Below the pieces are notes generated by a model. That model worked only from the letters and a program-made list of their open reading frames with translations, had not been told where the DNA came from and made no database searches. From Eubacteriales bacterium (GTDB lineage Bacteria; Bacillota; Clostridia; Peptostreptococcales; Anaerovoracaceae), in contig JAQVOT010000009.1 of assembly GCA_028702415.1 (NCBI GenBank), forward strand, positions 1-14,750: a DNA stretch of 14,750 nucleotides. The letters are read 5' to 3'. How positions within the stretch are numbered: position 1 is the first letter of the stretch; each line of letters opens with the position of its first letter. The translations under genes were made by a program, and so were the position numbers. This document shows, one piece after another, positions 6,960 to 14,714 of this stretch.

Positions 6960-7727
6960 TTATTTGTTCTGTTCGTCATCTCCATTTTCCAGGAACATGA
7001 TATTTAAATCCTTTTTGAAATCAATAAGACAATCTTTCATAATGTCAAAGTTACTTTCAACAGTTTTTATATATGAAGCAAATTCTTCTTTTTTGGTGTT
7101 GATTCTATCAGCCAGTTCGGCGTTCTGTTTATTCAACTGTTCATGTTCATACCGTCCGCTTGATACGATTGAATCTGCCTTTGATCTTGCCTTTTCAACA
7201 ATTGCTGCAGCCTCCTGCTCCGTATCGGAAATTAGAATTTGGTCTTCAGCAACGATCTTTTCAACTTCAAGATTAGCTTTTTCAATAATATCAGCCGCCT
7301 CCTGTTTGGAATCGGCGATTTTCTCTTCACCGGCAAGAACCAGTTTTTCTGCTTCTCCTCGGGCTTCATTGACAATCTCGTCTGCCTCATCATGAGCCTC
7401 TGAAAGCTTTGATTCAGCACATTGGACTATATTTTCAGCCTTTTCTTCTGCCTGCTTGATAATATAGACCTTTTCTTTATCAGCTTCAGCAAGAACATTT
7501 TTCTTGCTTTCTTCAATTTCTAAAGCTTTATCTGTAGCCTGATTTATAATCTTTCTCTTCGTTGTTTCGGTTTCATCAAGTATCTTTTTTCTTTCAGCTT
7601 CGGTTTTCTGTCTGAGGGCTACCGCCTCGGCGTTTGACTTATCGTGAAGGATCTTTGCTTTTTCTTCAGCGTCGTCAATGATGGACTTTGCTCTATTCTT
7701 TGACTCAATTAGGATTTCAGAAATCAT
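6960..7727 (-). CDS. Repetitive coiled-coil protein (C-terminal part of an interrupted DivIVA-like frame)
   Basis: 255 residues if translation restarts at the ATG at 7725-7727; AAAGAGG (7736-7742) lies 8 nt upstream, so restart is plausible. The protein is almost entirely charged, Ala/Glu/Lys-rich helix with no membrane segment. Residues 56-200 form five contiguous imperfect 29-residue repeats (pattern xxxxIIxxAxxxAxxIV...), most evident in DEADEIVNEARGEAEK, QEAADIIEKANLEVEK and QEAAAIVEKARSKAD; a lone related unit lies near residues 12-40. The end is an acidic ENGDDEQNK tail. The same frame continues upstream for 24 sense codons to a TAA (7800-7802), beyond which the N-terminal piece is in register. 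I read it as the body of a cytoplasmic DivIVA/septum-site-like scaffold, but no specific function can be named. It sits between mutS and mutL and ends in a strong terminator. Confidence 0.7.
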   Translation of the reverse strand: MISEILIESKNRAKSIIDDAEEKAKILHDKSNAEAVALRQKTEAERKKILDETETTKRKIINQATDKALEIEESKKNVLAEADKEKVYIIKQAEEKAENIVQCAESKLSEAHDEADEIVNEARGEAEKLVLAGEEKIADSKQEAADIIEKANLEVEKIVAEDQILISDTEQEAAAIVEKARSKADSIVSSGRYEHEQLNKQNAELADRINTKKEEFASYIKTVESNFDIMKDCLIDFKKDLNIMFLENGDDEQNK

Positions 7728-7735
7728 CTCCCTGT

Positions 7736-7742
7736 CCTCTTT
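7736..7742 (-). promoter_or_regulatory. Possible internal ribosome binding site for restart after the TAA
   Basis: Minus strand AAAGAGG, 8 nt before the ATG at 7725-7727. It would allow the coiled-coil body to be made separately from the 63-residue N-terminal piece. It could be chance in a purine-rich coding strand. Confidence 0.4.
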
Positions 7743-7799
7743 GAGTGTTTTTTCTTCCTTACCTACGTTAGCAAGCCTGGCATTAAGTTTCTTGACCTC

Positions 7800-7802
7800 T
7801 TA
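7800..7802 (-). other. In-frame TAA interrupting a 343-codon frame
   Basis: The minus-strand frame from the ATG at 7991 to the TAA at 6960-6962 is uninterrupted except for this single TAA, in the context GAG TAA GAG. The 24 codons after it (EVKKLNARL...KEDRE) read as coiled coil continuous with both sides. One base change from CAA, GAA or AAA would create it. It may be a nonsense mutation, a sequence error, or a functional gene split. Confidence 0.8.
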
Positions 7803-7991
7803 CTCAAGAGATGCAGCTTTTGATTTAAGAGCATTATGCTCTTCAGGTAAAACCTGATTTTGTTCATACATATTGCAAACCTTGCCAATAAGTTCTTCAA
7901 CGTTTTCTTTGGCAATTCCATTGCGCTCTCTCTTAAATTCGTAGTTGGATATTATTTCTCCAACTTTTGTATTATTTATTCCTTCAAACAT
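7800..7991 (-). CDS. N-terminal DivIVA-like piece of the interrupted coiled-coil locus
   Basis: 63 residues from an ATG with a strong GGAGG (8002-8006) 10 nt upstream, ending at the in-frame TAA. The sequence has a compact opening (MFEGINNTKVGEIISNYEF), a segment resembling the DivIVA-domain helix (KRERNGIAKENVEELIGKV) and the start of a coiled coil (LPEEHNALKSKAASLE). It lacks the classic DivIVA LTPLDIENKEF opening, so the DivIVA link is by resemblance only. The reading register continues past the stop into the 255-residue coiled-coil part, so the intact ancestor was probably one protein of about 340 residues. The 139-nt spacer upstream has a TATAAT at 8015-8020 but no good -35; a weak own promoter is possible. 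It may be part of a pseudogene. Confidence 0.6.
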   Translation of the reverse strand: MFEGINNTKVGEIISNYEFKRERNGIAKENVEELIGKVCNMYEQNQVLPEEHNALKSKAASLE

Positions 7992-8130
7992 GTAAAACCA
8001 CCCTCCACAAAACCATTATATTTAAGAAAATACTGAAAATTGATGATACCATAAACAGTTTACTATACTGATACTCTGAATTCAAGAAATTCCAATTAAT
8101 CGATATAAATATATTCCAACAAATTGAAAA

Positions 8131-10767
8131 CTATATGATCGATTTCAGCTCTTCCAGAAGTTTAAGTGCCTCAGAAGGAGTGGTATTCATTAAATCTGTA
8201 TCTCTGAGACGCTGCAGAATGGCATTAGGTACTCCGTCAAAGAGCGATAACTGCATTTCCTGCTGGACTTCATCAGGGGAAATGTCAACATATGAACTTC
8301 TTGATACAGTATTCAGGTTTTTTTCATTATCTCTGTTAAGAGCATCCAGATGTATCTGTGCATTTTCCAGAAGTTCATAAGGAGCTCCCGCCAGTTTAGC
8401 TACATGTATTCCGTAGGATCTGCTGGCACTTCCAGGTACTATTTTATGAAGGAAAATAATGTTTCCGCTCTCTTCTGATACGTCAACATTAAGATTATTA
8501 ACCCCCTCGAGTGTATTCTCAAGAACTGTCATCTCATGATAATGAGTTGCGAACAGAGTTCTAATTCTGCGTTCAGGTTTGCAGATATATTCCGCGGCAG
8601 CCCAGGCTATGGATAAACCGTCATATGTACTTGTTCCTCTGCCTATTTCATCAAGAATAACAAGGGATTTAGATGTGGCAGTATTGAGAATATAGGAAAG
8701 TTCACTCATTTCCACAAAGAATGTACTCTGCCCAAGTGCCAGATTGTCTGATGCTCCGATTCTGGTAAAAATCCGGTCACAGACACCTATATTCGCTTTG
8801 GCGGCAGGAACATAACATCCTGCCTGAGCCATAAGTACTATTAGGGCAGTCTGCCTCATATATGTGGATTTACCGGACATGTTGGGGCCTGTAATAATCA
8901 GCAGATTAGAATCATACCTGTTCATGTAGGTGTCATTGGAAACAAATATGCCATCTTGTATTGTCTTCTCTATAACAGGGTGTCTTCCTGCTTCTATGGT
9001 TATTTCTTCGCTATCATCCACTTCCGGTTTGGAATAATTATTATTTTCCGAGACCTGAGCGAAAGCGACAAGAACATCAATTGATGAAATGGCCTTTGAT
9101 GTAGTCTGCAATAGAGAAATATAATCCATCAGCTTTTCCCGTATCTCAGAAAAAAGCCTGTATTCAATTCTGTTTATTTCGGATTCTGCATTAAGAACAA
9201 GACGTTCGGTTTCTTTTAGTTTTGGTGTTATAAACCTTTCACAGTTAACTAAAGTCTGTTTTCTTATATAATCATCAGGAATAAGGTCATAGTATGACCT
9301 GGTTACTTCAATGTAATATCCGAATACCTTATTGAATCCAACCTTCAGTTTTTTTATTCCTGTTCTTTCACGTTCGGAAGCTTCAAGAGACCCTATCCAG
9401 TTCCGGGCATCAGAAATAGATGCCTTGAGCTTATCCAGTTCTTCAGAATAACCTGCTTTTATTATGCCACCCTCTTTCACTGTGAATGGCGGCTCATCAA
9501 TAATGCCACTGTCAATTATCTCATAGGCATCTTCAAGAGTTGATATCTCTCCATTGATTTTATTTAGCATTGGCACATTGCATGTGTATAATTCGGATTT
9601 GATGTCAGGAAGAACAAAGCAGGAATTCTTCAATGCTATAAGATCACGGGCATTTGCTTTGCCGGTGGCAATTCTGCCGGCCAACCTTTCAAAATCGTAT
9701 ATCTGCTTGAGATGTTCCTTGAGATTGTTTCTGGTAAGAGGATTATTGATCAGATATTCAACGGAATCAAGTCTTTCATTTATCAGCACAACATCATTTA
9801 AAGGCTCTTTTATCCACTGTTTCATCTTTCTGGAACCCATTGCCGTATGGGTCTTATCCAGAATACCAAGAAGTGATCCCTGGAGTTTCTTTTCAAAGAG
9901 TGTTTCTGTAAGCTCCAGATTTTTAATGGTTGATTTATCAAGGGACATTCTTTGTCCCATTGAATATATGTTTAGGTTCCTTATGTGTGAAAGGTCATTC
10001 TTCTGGTTATCATGCATATAGAGGAGCAATGCACCAAGGGCAAATTCAGGAGGAGCATCCTCTTCAATTCCGATACCAAAAAGAGCACTGACATTAAATT
10101 GCGAAAGGATTGAATCCTTTACCGCATCAGGTCTATAGAAACCTTCTTCGGCAATATTAAAACAGGCCGGGCATACAATTCTCAGCTCTTCACTTCCAAG
10201 AGCATCAGCAGTATTGGCATCCATTATTACTTCACGAGCATTGATTTTTACCAGCTCATTAATAAGAGAGTCTCTCCTTCCGGTACCATCAATGGAGGTT
10301 AGGGATATTTCTCCGGTTGAAATATCGCAATAGGCCAATCCTAATGCATTTTCACCGGCAAAAACCGATGCAATATAATTGTTCTCGTTTTCTTTAAGCA
10401 TGGTACTGCCCATTGCAGTACCCGGTGTAACAATCTGAACGACCTCTCTCTTTACTATACCTTTAGCGGAAGCCGGGTCCTCAGTCTGCTCACAGATTGC
10501 AACCTTGTATCCCTTTTCTATCAATATGCTGATATAAGTTTCAGCGGAATGGAAAGGGACTCCGCACATGGGAGCCCTTTCTTCTAAACCACATTGTTTG
10601 CCTGTAAGTGTGAGTTCCAGTTCACGTGAGGCTGTTTTTGCATCATCAAAAAACATCTCATAGAAATCACCCAACCTAAAGAACAGGATTGCATCCTGGT
10701 GCTCTTTTTTAATTTCCAGATACTGCAGCATCATAGGTGACAGTTTTGATTTAGCCTCGTTTTTCAT
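8131..10767 (-). CDS. mutS: DNA mismatch repair protein MutS
   Basis: 878 residues, normal for MutS1. The N-terminal mismatch-binding domain has GDFYEMF, with the base-wedging Phe and Glu of the F-x-E motif at F35 and E37. The connector, lever and clamp domains follow. The ATPase domain carries Walker A GPNMSGKST (627-635, K633), Walker B VILDEIGRGTS (D706, E707), the STFFVEMSE signature and TLFATHYHE. The C-terminus has QLSLFDG, resembling a beta-clamp-binding peptide. MutS recognises mismatches and small loops and recruits MutL. The ATG is 3 nt after the aminotransferase stop and has no clear Shine-Dalgarno sequence, so coupled translation is likely. It is followed by a 139-nt gap and the coiled-coil locus, so mutS and mutL are not contiguous here. 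Confidence 0.98.
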   Translation of the reverse strand: MKNEAKSKLSPMMLQYLEIKKEHQDAILFFRLGDFYEMFFDDAKTASRELELTLTGKQCGLEERAPMCGVPFHSAETYISILIEKGYKVAICEQTEDPASAKGIVKREVVQIVTPGTAMGSTMLKENENNYIASVFAGENALGLAYCDISTGEISLTSIDGTGRRDSLINELVKINAREVIMDANTADALGSEELRIVCPACFNIAEEGFYRPDAVKDSILSQFNVSALFGIGIEEDAPPEFALGALLLYMHDNQKNDLSHIRNLNIYSMGQRMSLDKSTIKNLELTETLFEKKLQGSLLGILDKTHTAMGSRKMKQWIKEPLNDVVLINERLDSVEYLINNPLTRNNLKEHLKQIYDFERLAGRIATGKANARDLIALKNSCFVLPDIKSELYTCNVPMLNKINGEISTLEDAYEIIDSGIIDEPPFTVKEGGIIKAGYSEELDKLKASISDARNWIGSLEASERERTGIKKLKVGFNKVFGYYIEVTRSYYDLIPDDYIRKQTLVNCERFITPKLKETERLVLNAESEINRIEYRLFSEIREKLMDYISLLQTTSKAISSIDVLVAFAQVSENNNYSKPEVDDSEEITIEAGRHPVIEKTIQDGIFVSNDTYMNRYDSNLLIITGPNMSGKSTYMRQTALIVLMAQAGCYVPAAKANIGVCDRIFTRIGASDNLALGQSTFFVEMSELSYILNTATSKSLVILDEIGRGTSTYDGLSIAWAAAEYICKPERRIRTLFATHYHEMTVLENTLEGVNNLNVDVSEESGNIIFLHKIVPGSASRSYGIHVAKLAGAPYELLENAQIHLDALNRDNEKNLNTVSRSSYVDISPDEVQQEMQLSLFDGVPNAILQRLRDTDLMNTTPSEALKLLEELKSII

Positions 10768-10770
10768 TAA

Positions 10771-11970
10771 TTATTTACCAAGTTTTCTGTTGTATGCTTC
10801 AATTCCCAACTTAATAAGCTCCGCGCCTCTTCTCATCTTTTCAGGTGTCAGTACATAAGCAATACGCATTTCGTCCTTGCCAAGACCAGGAGTTGCATAA
10901 AAACCTGCCGCCGGTGTAAACATAACAGTTTCACCATTGTCGTCAAACTCTGTCAGCATAAACATGAGGAAATCTTCAGTGCTTTCAACCGGCAACTTTG
11001 CCATAAGATAGAATGAACCGCCAGGTTTCTGACATACTACCCCCGGAATTTTTGAGATTTCTTCATATGCCGCATCTCTCCTTGCACAGTATTCCGCTTT
11101 TGCCTCTTCGTAATAGCTCTTGTCCAGTCTGTAAAGCGCAGCGGCACCTACCTGTTCCAGCGTTGGACAGCAAAGTCTTCCCTGGGCCAGCTTAAGAATT
11201 CCGCTCATGAATTCTTTATTCTTTGAAATGATAGCTCCTACTCTGGCTCCGCAGGCTGAATATCTCTTGGAAACCGAATCTACCAGAATTACCCTGTCGG
11301 CAATGTCTTCAAGCATACCAAAAGATGTAACTTCTCTGTCATCGTATGCGAATTCTCTGTACACTTCGTCGGATATTATCCAGAGGTCATGTTCCTTGGC
11401 TATTTCACCGATGAGACGCATCTCATCAAGAGTAAGAACTCTTCCGGTAGGGTTTCCGGGGCTTATGCAACAGATAGCCTTAGTGTTGGCTGTGATGGCT
11501 GCCTCGATCAGTTCTTTCTTTGCCCATGCGTATCCATCTTCTGCTTTTGTTGTAATGGGAACGAGTTTGCCGTTTACCTGATTACAGAATGTGCTGTAGT
11601 TTGTATAGAATGGTTCTGCAATTAAAGCCTCTTCACCGGGGTTCAGAAGTGCTGTGAAAATCATCGTCAGTGCTTCTGATCCGCCGTTTGTGATGAGAAG
11701 ATCGTCTCTCTCATAGTTCATGTCATAGAGCTTCATGTAGTCAATCATTGCATCAAGCAGCTCTGTTACACCGCCGGATTCAGCATAAGCTATTACTTTA
11801 TTGTCAAAATTATTGATAGCTTCTTTAAAAACTGCCGGCGTTTCAACATCAGGCTGACCAATGTTAAGACGGTATACTGTCTTACCATTAGCTTCTGCAT
11901 CAAAACCATACTTGTTAAACCTTCTGATCGGTGAAAACTGCATGCCTCCGACTCTCTTTGATATTTCCAT
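10771..11970 (-). CDS. Pyridoxal-phosphate aminotransferase, class I/II (aspartate aminotransferase subgroup)
   Basis: 399 residues, fold-type I PLP enzyme. Visible motifs: NIGQPDVETP near the N-terminus, NGGSEAL (95-101, phosphate contact), SPGNPTGRV with N173, ISDEVYREF with D201 and Y204, the Schiff-base lysine in VDSVSKRYSACGARVG (K235), and the substrate-carboxylate Arg in MRIAYV (R369). This fits the aspartate/aromatic aminotransferase I-gamma group, but the substrate cannot be set from sequence. An AAAGGAG ribosome site lies 9 nt before the ATG. The 67-nt gap to tlyA contains TTGAAA and TATATT separated by 15 nt, a poor promoter candidate. It is followed after 3 nt by mutS, so the two are probably cotranscribed; no metabolic link to mismatch repair is evident. 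Confidence 0.93.
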   Translation of the reverse strand: MEISKRVGGMQFSPIRRFNKYGFDAEANGKTVYRLNIGQPDVETPAVFKEAINNFDNKVIAYAESGGVTELLDAMIDYMKLYDMNYERDDLLITNGGSEALTMIFTALLNPGEEALIAEPFYTNYSTFCNQVNGKLVPITTKAEDGYAWAKKELIEAAITANTKAICCISPGNPTGRVLTLDEMRLIGEIAKEHDLWIISDEVYREFAYDDREVTSFGMLEDIADRVILVDSVSKRYSACGARVGAIISKNKEFMSGILKLAQGRLCCPTLEQVGAAALYRLDKSYYEEAKAEYCARRDAAYEEISKIPGVVCQKPGGSFYLMAKLPVESTEDFLMFMLTEFDDNGETVMFTPAAGFYATPGLGKDEMRIAYVLTPEKMRRGAELIKLGIEAYNRKLGK

Positions 11971-12037
11971 TAGTTTCGTCTCCTTTGTTAGTATTATTTT
12001 AAAAATATCTGTTAAATATATTTAAAAGCAATTGCTT

Positions 12038-12832
12038 TCAAATCAATTTTTTATGGGACATGGATACAACTTCCTTGACATTTATCTCACTATTATTGCA
12101 TTTTTTTTTCTTCATGAAAAGAAGATATTCTATATTTCCTTTAGTCCCTGTAACCGGTGAATATGTAAGACCACATGAATACAGACCGTTTTCTTCACCG
12201 TATGCGATCACATTCTCAATTACCTGTTCATGTACATCAGGATCTCTGACTATCCCCTTCCTGCCTACCTGTTCTCTGCCTGCCTCAAACTGAGGTTTAA
12301 CAAGACATACAAGGCATCCGTCATCATCCAGAAGTTGACCCGCCACAGGGAATACCAGTTTTAGCGAGATAAAAGAAACATCAATGCTAATAAAATCAAC
12401 ATCTCTTCCTATAATATCAACATTCAGATACCTGACATTGCATTTTTCCATGTTGACTACACGCGGATCATTTCTCAGTTTCCAGTCAAGCTGTCCATAG
12501 CCGACATCAATGCAGTAAACCTTCGAGGCACCATTCTTAAGCATGCAATCTGTGAATCCACCGGTTGATGCTCCAATATCAACTGCCTTGGCTCCTTCAA
12601 GACTGAAATTCCATGTTTTAAGAGCCTTTTCAAGCTTTAGCCCGCCTCTGCTTACATATGGACACAGGACTTCTTTAAGGCTTATTTCAGCCTTTTCGTC
12701 GATACTTGTACCGGGCTTGTCTACCACCTGTCCATCCACCATGACGAGCCCGGCCATTACACTCGCTTTAGCCTTCTCCCGAGATTCGAACAATCCTTTT
12801 TCAATAGTTATTATGTCTAATCGTTTCTTCAT
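12038..12832 (-). CDS. tlyA: TlyA family rRNA 2'-O-methyltransferase (S4 + FtsJ-like)
   Basis: 264 residues. An N-terminal S4 RNA-binding domain (about 1-60: RLDIITIEKGLFESREKAKA, MVDGQVV) is followed by YVSRGGLKLEKAL and a Rossmann methyltransferase domain with the SAM motif VDIGASTGGFTD (84-95), then SIDVSFISL, LVKPQFEAG and a GNIEYLLF strand. The K-D-K-E catalytic set expected of 2'-O-methyltransferases can be traced. The family includes the mycobacterial 16S/23S methyltransferase and was long called hemolysin A. Its ATG overlaps the dxs stop by 4 nt (ATGA), a common pairing in Firmicutes. After the core domain there is a 20-residue tail (CNNSEINVK...) reached through a 9-A run coding MKKKKC; a one-base slip in either direction would end the protein almost at once. 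Confidence 0.94.
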   Translation of the reverse strand: MKKRLDIITIEKGLFESREKAKASVMAGLVMVDGQVVDKPGTSIDEKAEISLKEVLCPYVSRGGLKLEKALKTWNFSLEGAKAVDIGASTGGFTDCMLKNGASKVYCIDVGYGQLDWKLRNDPRVVNMEKCNVRYLNVDIIGRDVDFISIDVSFISLKLVFPVAGQLLDDDGCLVCLVKPQFEAGREQVGRKGIVRDPDVHEQVIENVIAYGEENGLYSCGLTYSPVTGTKGNIEYLLFMKKKKCNNSEINVKEVVSMSHKKLI

Positions 12833-14700
12833 TTTTTCTTAGAATCAACTTTGATATTCGATTTGATGAATTCCGCAATGGATTCAGCATCTAATCCGTA
12901 TCTGGCATATAACTGCTCCTGGGTCCCGTGTTCAATAAATTTATCCGGCCAGCCCAGATTAAAAACATTGGTGTTTGTATTTGCCAGGAATGACCGAATC
13001 GATTCCCCTATTCCTCCTGATAATACACCATCTTCCACTGTGACAATCATCGGAAGCACGGATGCAGAGTTCATCAGCTTTTTCTTATCGAGAGGATTAA
13101 CTGTAGCCACATTAACTACACCGGCACTGAATCCATCCTTCTTTAGGATTGCGGCAGCCTCCATGGCGTTTTTCACCATGTTACCTACAGCCCATATTTC
13201 GGCATCAGTTCCCCTATTGAGCTGGTATGCTTTGCCCTTTGTAATCTGTTGATTCTTTCCTATTTTATGAGCACTTCCACGAGGGTATCTGATGGCACAG
13301 GGTCCATCGAGTTCAAGAGTCAGTTCAAGCATTCTTTCAAGTTCAGCTCCATCTTTTGGAGCAAAAACTGTCATGTTCGGCATGGATTTAAGGTAGGCCA
13401 GGTCAAATAAACCATGATGTGTTTCTCCATCTGCACCAACCACTCCTGCCCTATCAATACATATTGTAACAGGAAGATTCTGAAGACATACATCTTCAAT
13501 TATTTCATCATATGCTCTTTGGAGAAATGAGGAATATATTGCGATATAAGGTCTCAGCCCAGCTTTTGCTAGCCCTGCTGAAAAAGTAACCGCGTGCTCT
13601 TCTGCTATTCCTACATCAAAGAATCTATCCGGGAATATGCTTCGAAAACCCTCAAGTCCCACTCCATCAACCATGGCAGCACTTATGGCTACGATGGATT
13701 CATCTTTATCAGCCATCTCTGTGAGCTTATTGCCGAAAACATCAGAATATGATCTGCCAATGGGCTTTTTTAGAGGTTTACCGGTATCGATATCAAAGGG
13801 ACCGATTCCATGAAAAACATCCGGATTTTCTTCGGCTTTTGAGTAACCTTTTCCTTTATTTGTAACCGCGTGGATAAGTACCGGCCCGTTAATCGCTTTT
13901 GCATGATTAAGAGTTTCACACATTTCTTTTATATTATGACCGTCAACCGGTCCAATATACTTGAATCCCAGTTCTTCAAAAAGGATGCCATCAATGACCG
14001 CATACTTTATATTTTCCTTGGCATTATGAATACCGGATATTACGCTCTCTCCAATTACAGGAACTTTCTTGAATCCCTTTTTTAGCTGGGTTTTCATATG
14101 GATGTATGTATCCGTACTAGTAATACGCCCAAGAGATCTTGACAATCCTCCGGTGTTTCGGGATATTGACATTCCGTTATCGTTTAAAATAACAATGAAA
14201 TTTGTATTCATGTTACCGGCATTATTCAGGGCCTCATAGGCCAGCCCACCGGTCAATGCACCATCACCTATTACCGATACAACCTTGTAATCTTTCCCCT
14301 GCAGATCTCTGGCCGCGGCCAAACCCAGACCAAGAGAAATTGAAGAGCTGCTATGGCCGGTATCAAATAAGTCGTATTCGCTTTCACATACTTTAGGAAA
14401 GCCGCTCATCCCATCAAGCTGCCGCAGCTTATTGAAACCTTCAATCCTTCCGGTAAGGACTTTATGCACATATGTCTGGTGACCAACATCCCAGACAATT
14501 TTATCCTCAGGAGTATTAAGGGATTTATGCAATGCTATGGTAATTTCAACAATACCAAGATTTGATGCCAGATGACCACCTGTCCTGGAAATTGAATCAA
14601 CAAGAAAATCTCTCATCTCATAAGACAGCAGTTCCAGCTCATCATAATTCATATTTCTTAAATCTTCAGGGAAATTATGAGCTCTTAAATATCTACTCAT
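12829..14700 (-). CDS. dxs: 1-deoxy-D-xylulose-5-phosphate synthase
   Basis: Dxs condenses pyruvate and glyceraldehyde-3-phosphate, the first step of the methylerythritol phosphate isoprenoid pathway and a branch to thiamine and pyridoxal. 623 residues, family-typical. Motifs: GGHLASNLG, WDVGHQTYVHK, the thiamine-diphosphate motif GDGALTGG (145-152) with a following NNAG, the catalytic Glu of AEEHAVTFSAG (E367), and DRAGVVGADGETHHG (from D416). The ATG at 14698-14700 is preferred over a TTG two codons upstream because AAAGGA (14708-14713) lies 7 nt before it. The 4-nt overlap with tlyA indicates translational coupling. The promoter must lie beyond the window. Confidence 0.98.
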   Translation of the reverse strand: MSRYLRAHNFPEDLRNMNYDELELLSYEMRDFLVDSISRTGGHLASNLGIVEITIALHKSLNTPEDKIVWDVGHQTYVHKVLTGRIEGFNKLRQLDGMSGFPKVCESEYDLFDTGHSSSSISLGLGLAAARDLQGKDYKVVSVIGDGALTGGLAYEALNNAGNMNTNFIVILNDNGMSISRNTGGLSRSLGRITSTDTYIHMKTQLKKGFKKVPVIGESVISGIHNAKENIKYAVIDGILFEELGFKYIGPVDGHNIKEMCETLNHAKAINGPVLIHAVTNKGKGYSKAEENPDVFHGIGPFDIDTGKPLKKPIGRSYSDVFGNKLTEMADKDESIVAISAAMVDGVGLEGFRSIFPDRFFDVGIAEEHAVTFSAGLAKAGLRPYIAIYSSFLQRAYDEIIEDVCLQNLPVTICIDRAGVVGADGETHHGLFDLAYLKSMPNMTVFAPKDGAELERMLELTLELDGPCAIRYPRGSAHKIGKNQQITKGKAYQLNRGTDAEIWAVGNMVKNAMEAAAILKKDGFSAGVVNVATVNPLDKKKLMNSASVLPMIVTVEDGVLSGGIGESIRSFLANTNTNVFNLGWPDKFIEHGTQEQLYARYGLDAESIAEFIKSNIKVDSKKK

Positions 14701-14707
14701 TACCAAG

Positions 14708-14713
14708 TCCTTT
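14708..14713 (-). promoter_or_regulatory. Ribosome binding site of dxs
   Basis: AAAGGA on the minus strand, 7 nt from the ATG at 14698-14700. It decides that ATG over the TTG at 14704-14706. Confidence 0.7.
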
Positions 14714-14714
14714 C

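Noticed and set aside
6896..6985. Longer mutL start at the upstream in-frame ATG (30 extra residues)
   Set aside because: The extension would overlap the coiled-coil gene, run through the terminator hairpin, lacks a ribosome site, and departs from the conserved MutL N-terminus MIRLLD.
6922..7395. 157-codon open frame on the + strand opposite the coiled-coil gene and the mutL leader
   Set aside because: Its Ser/Ala/Ile-rich sequence is the complement of the Glu/Ala/Lys repeats. It has no ribosome site or recognisable domain and crosses the minus-strand terminator.
8551..8561. GAACAGAGTTC inside mutS as a LexA box
   Set aside because: The half-sites are separated by 3 instead of 4 bases and it is in the middle of a coding region.
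9554..10021. 155-codon open frame on the + strand inside mutS
   Set aside because: Entirely antisense to well-conserved mutS coding sequence, with no domain and no initiation signal.
12025..12038. Palindrome AAAGCAATTGCTTT at the end of tlyA as a terminator
   Set aside because: It has no loop bases and no T-run after a stable stem, so it would not fold into a useful terminator hairpin; probably chance in AT-rich DNA.
12851..13252. 133-codon open frame on the + strand inside dxs
   Set aside because: Shadow of the conserved dxs C-terminal domain with no independent support.
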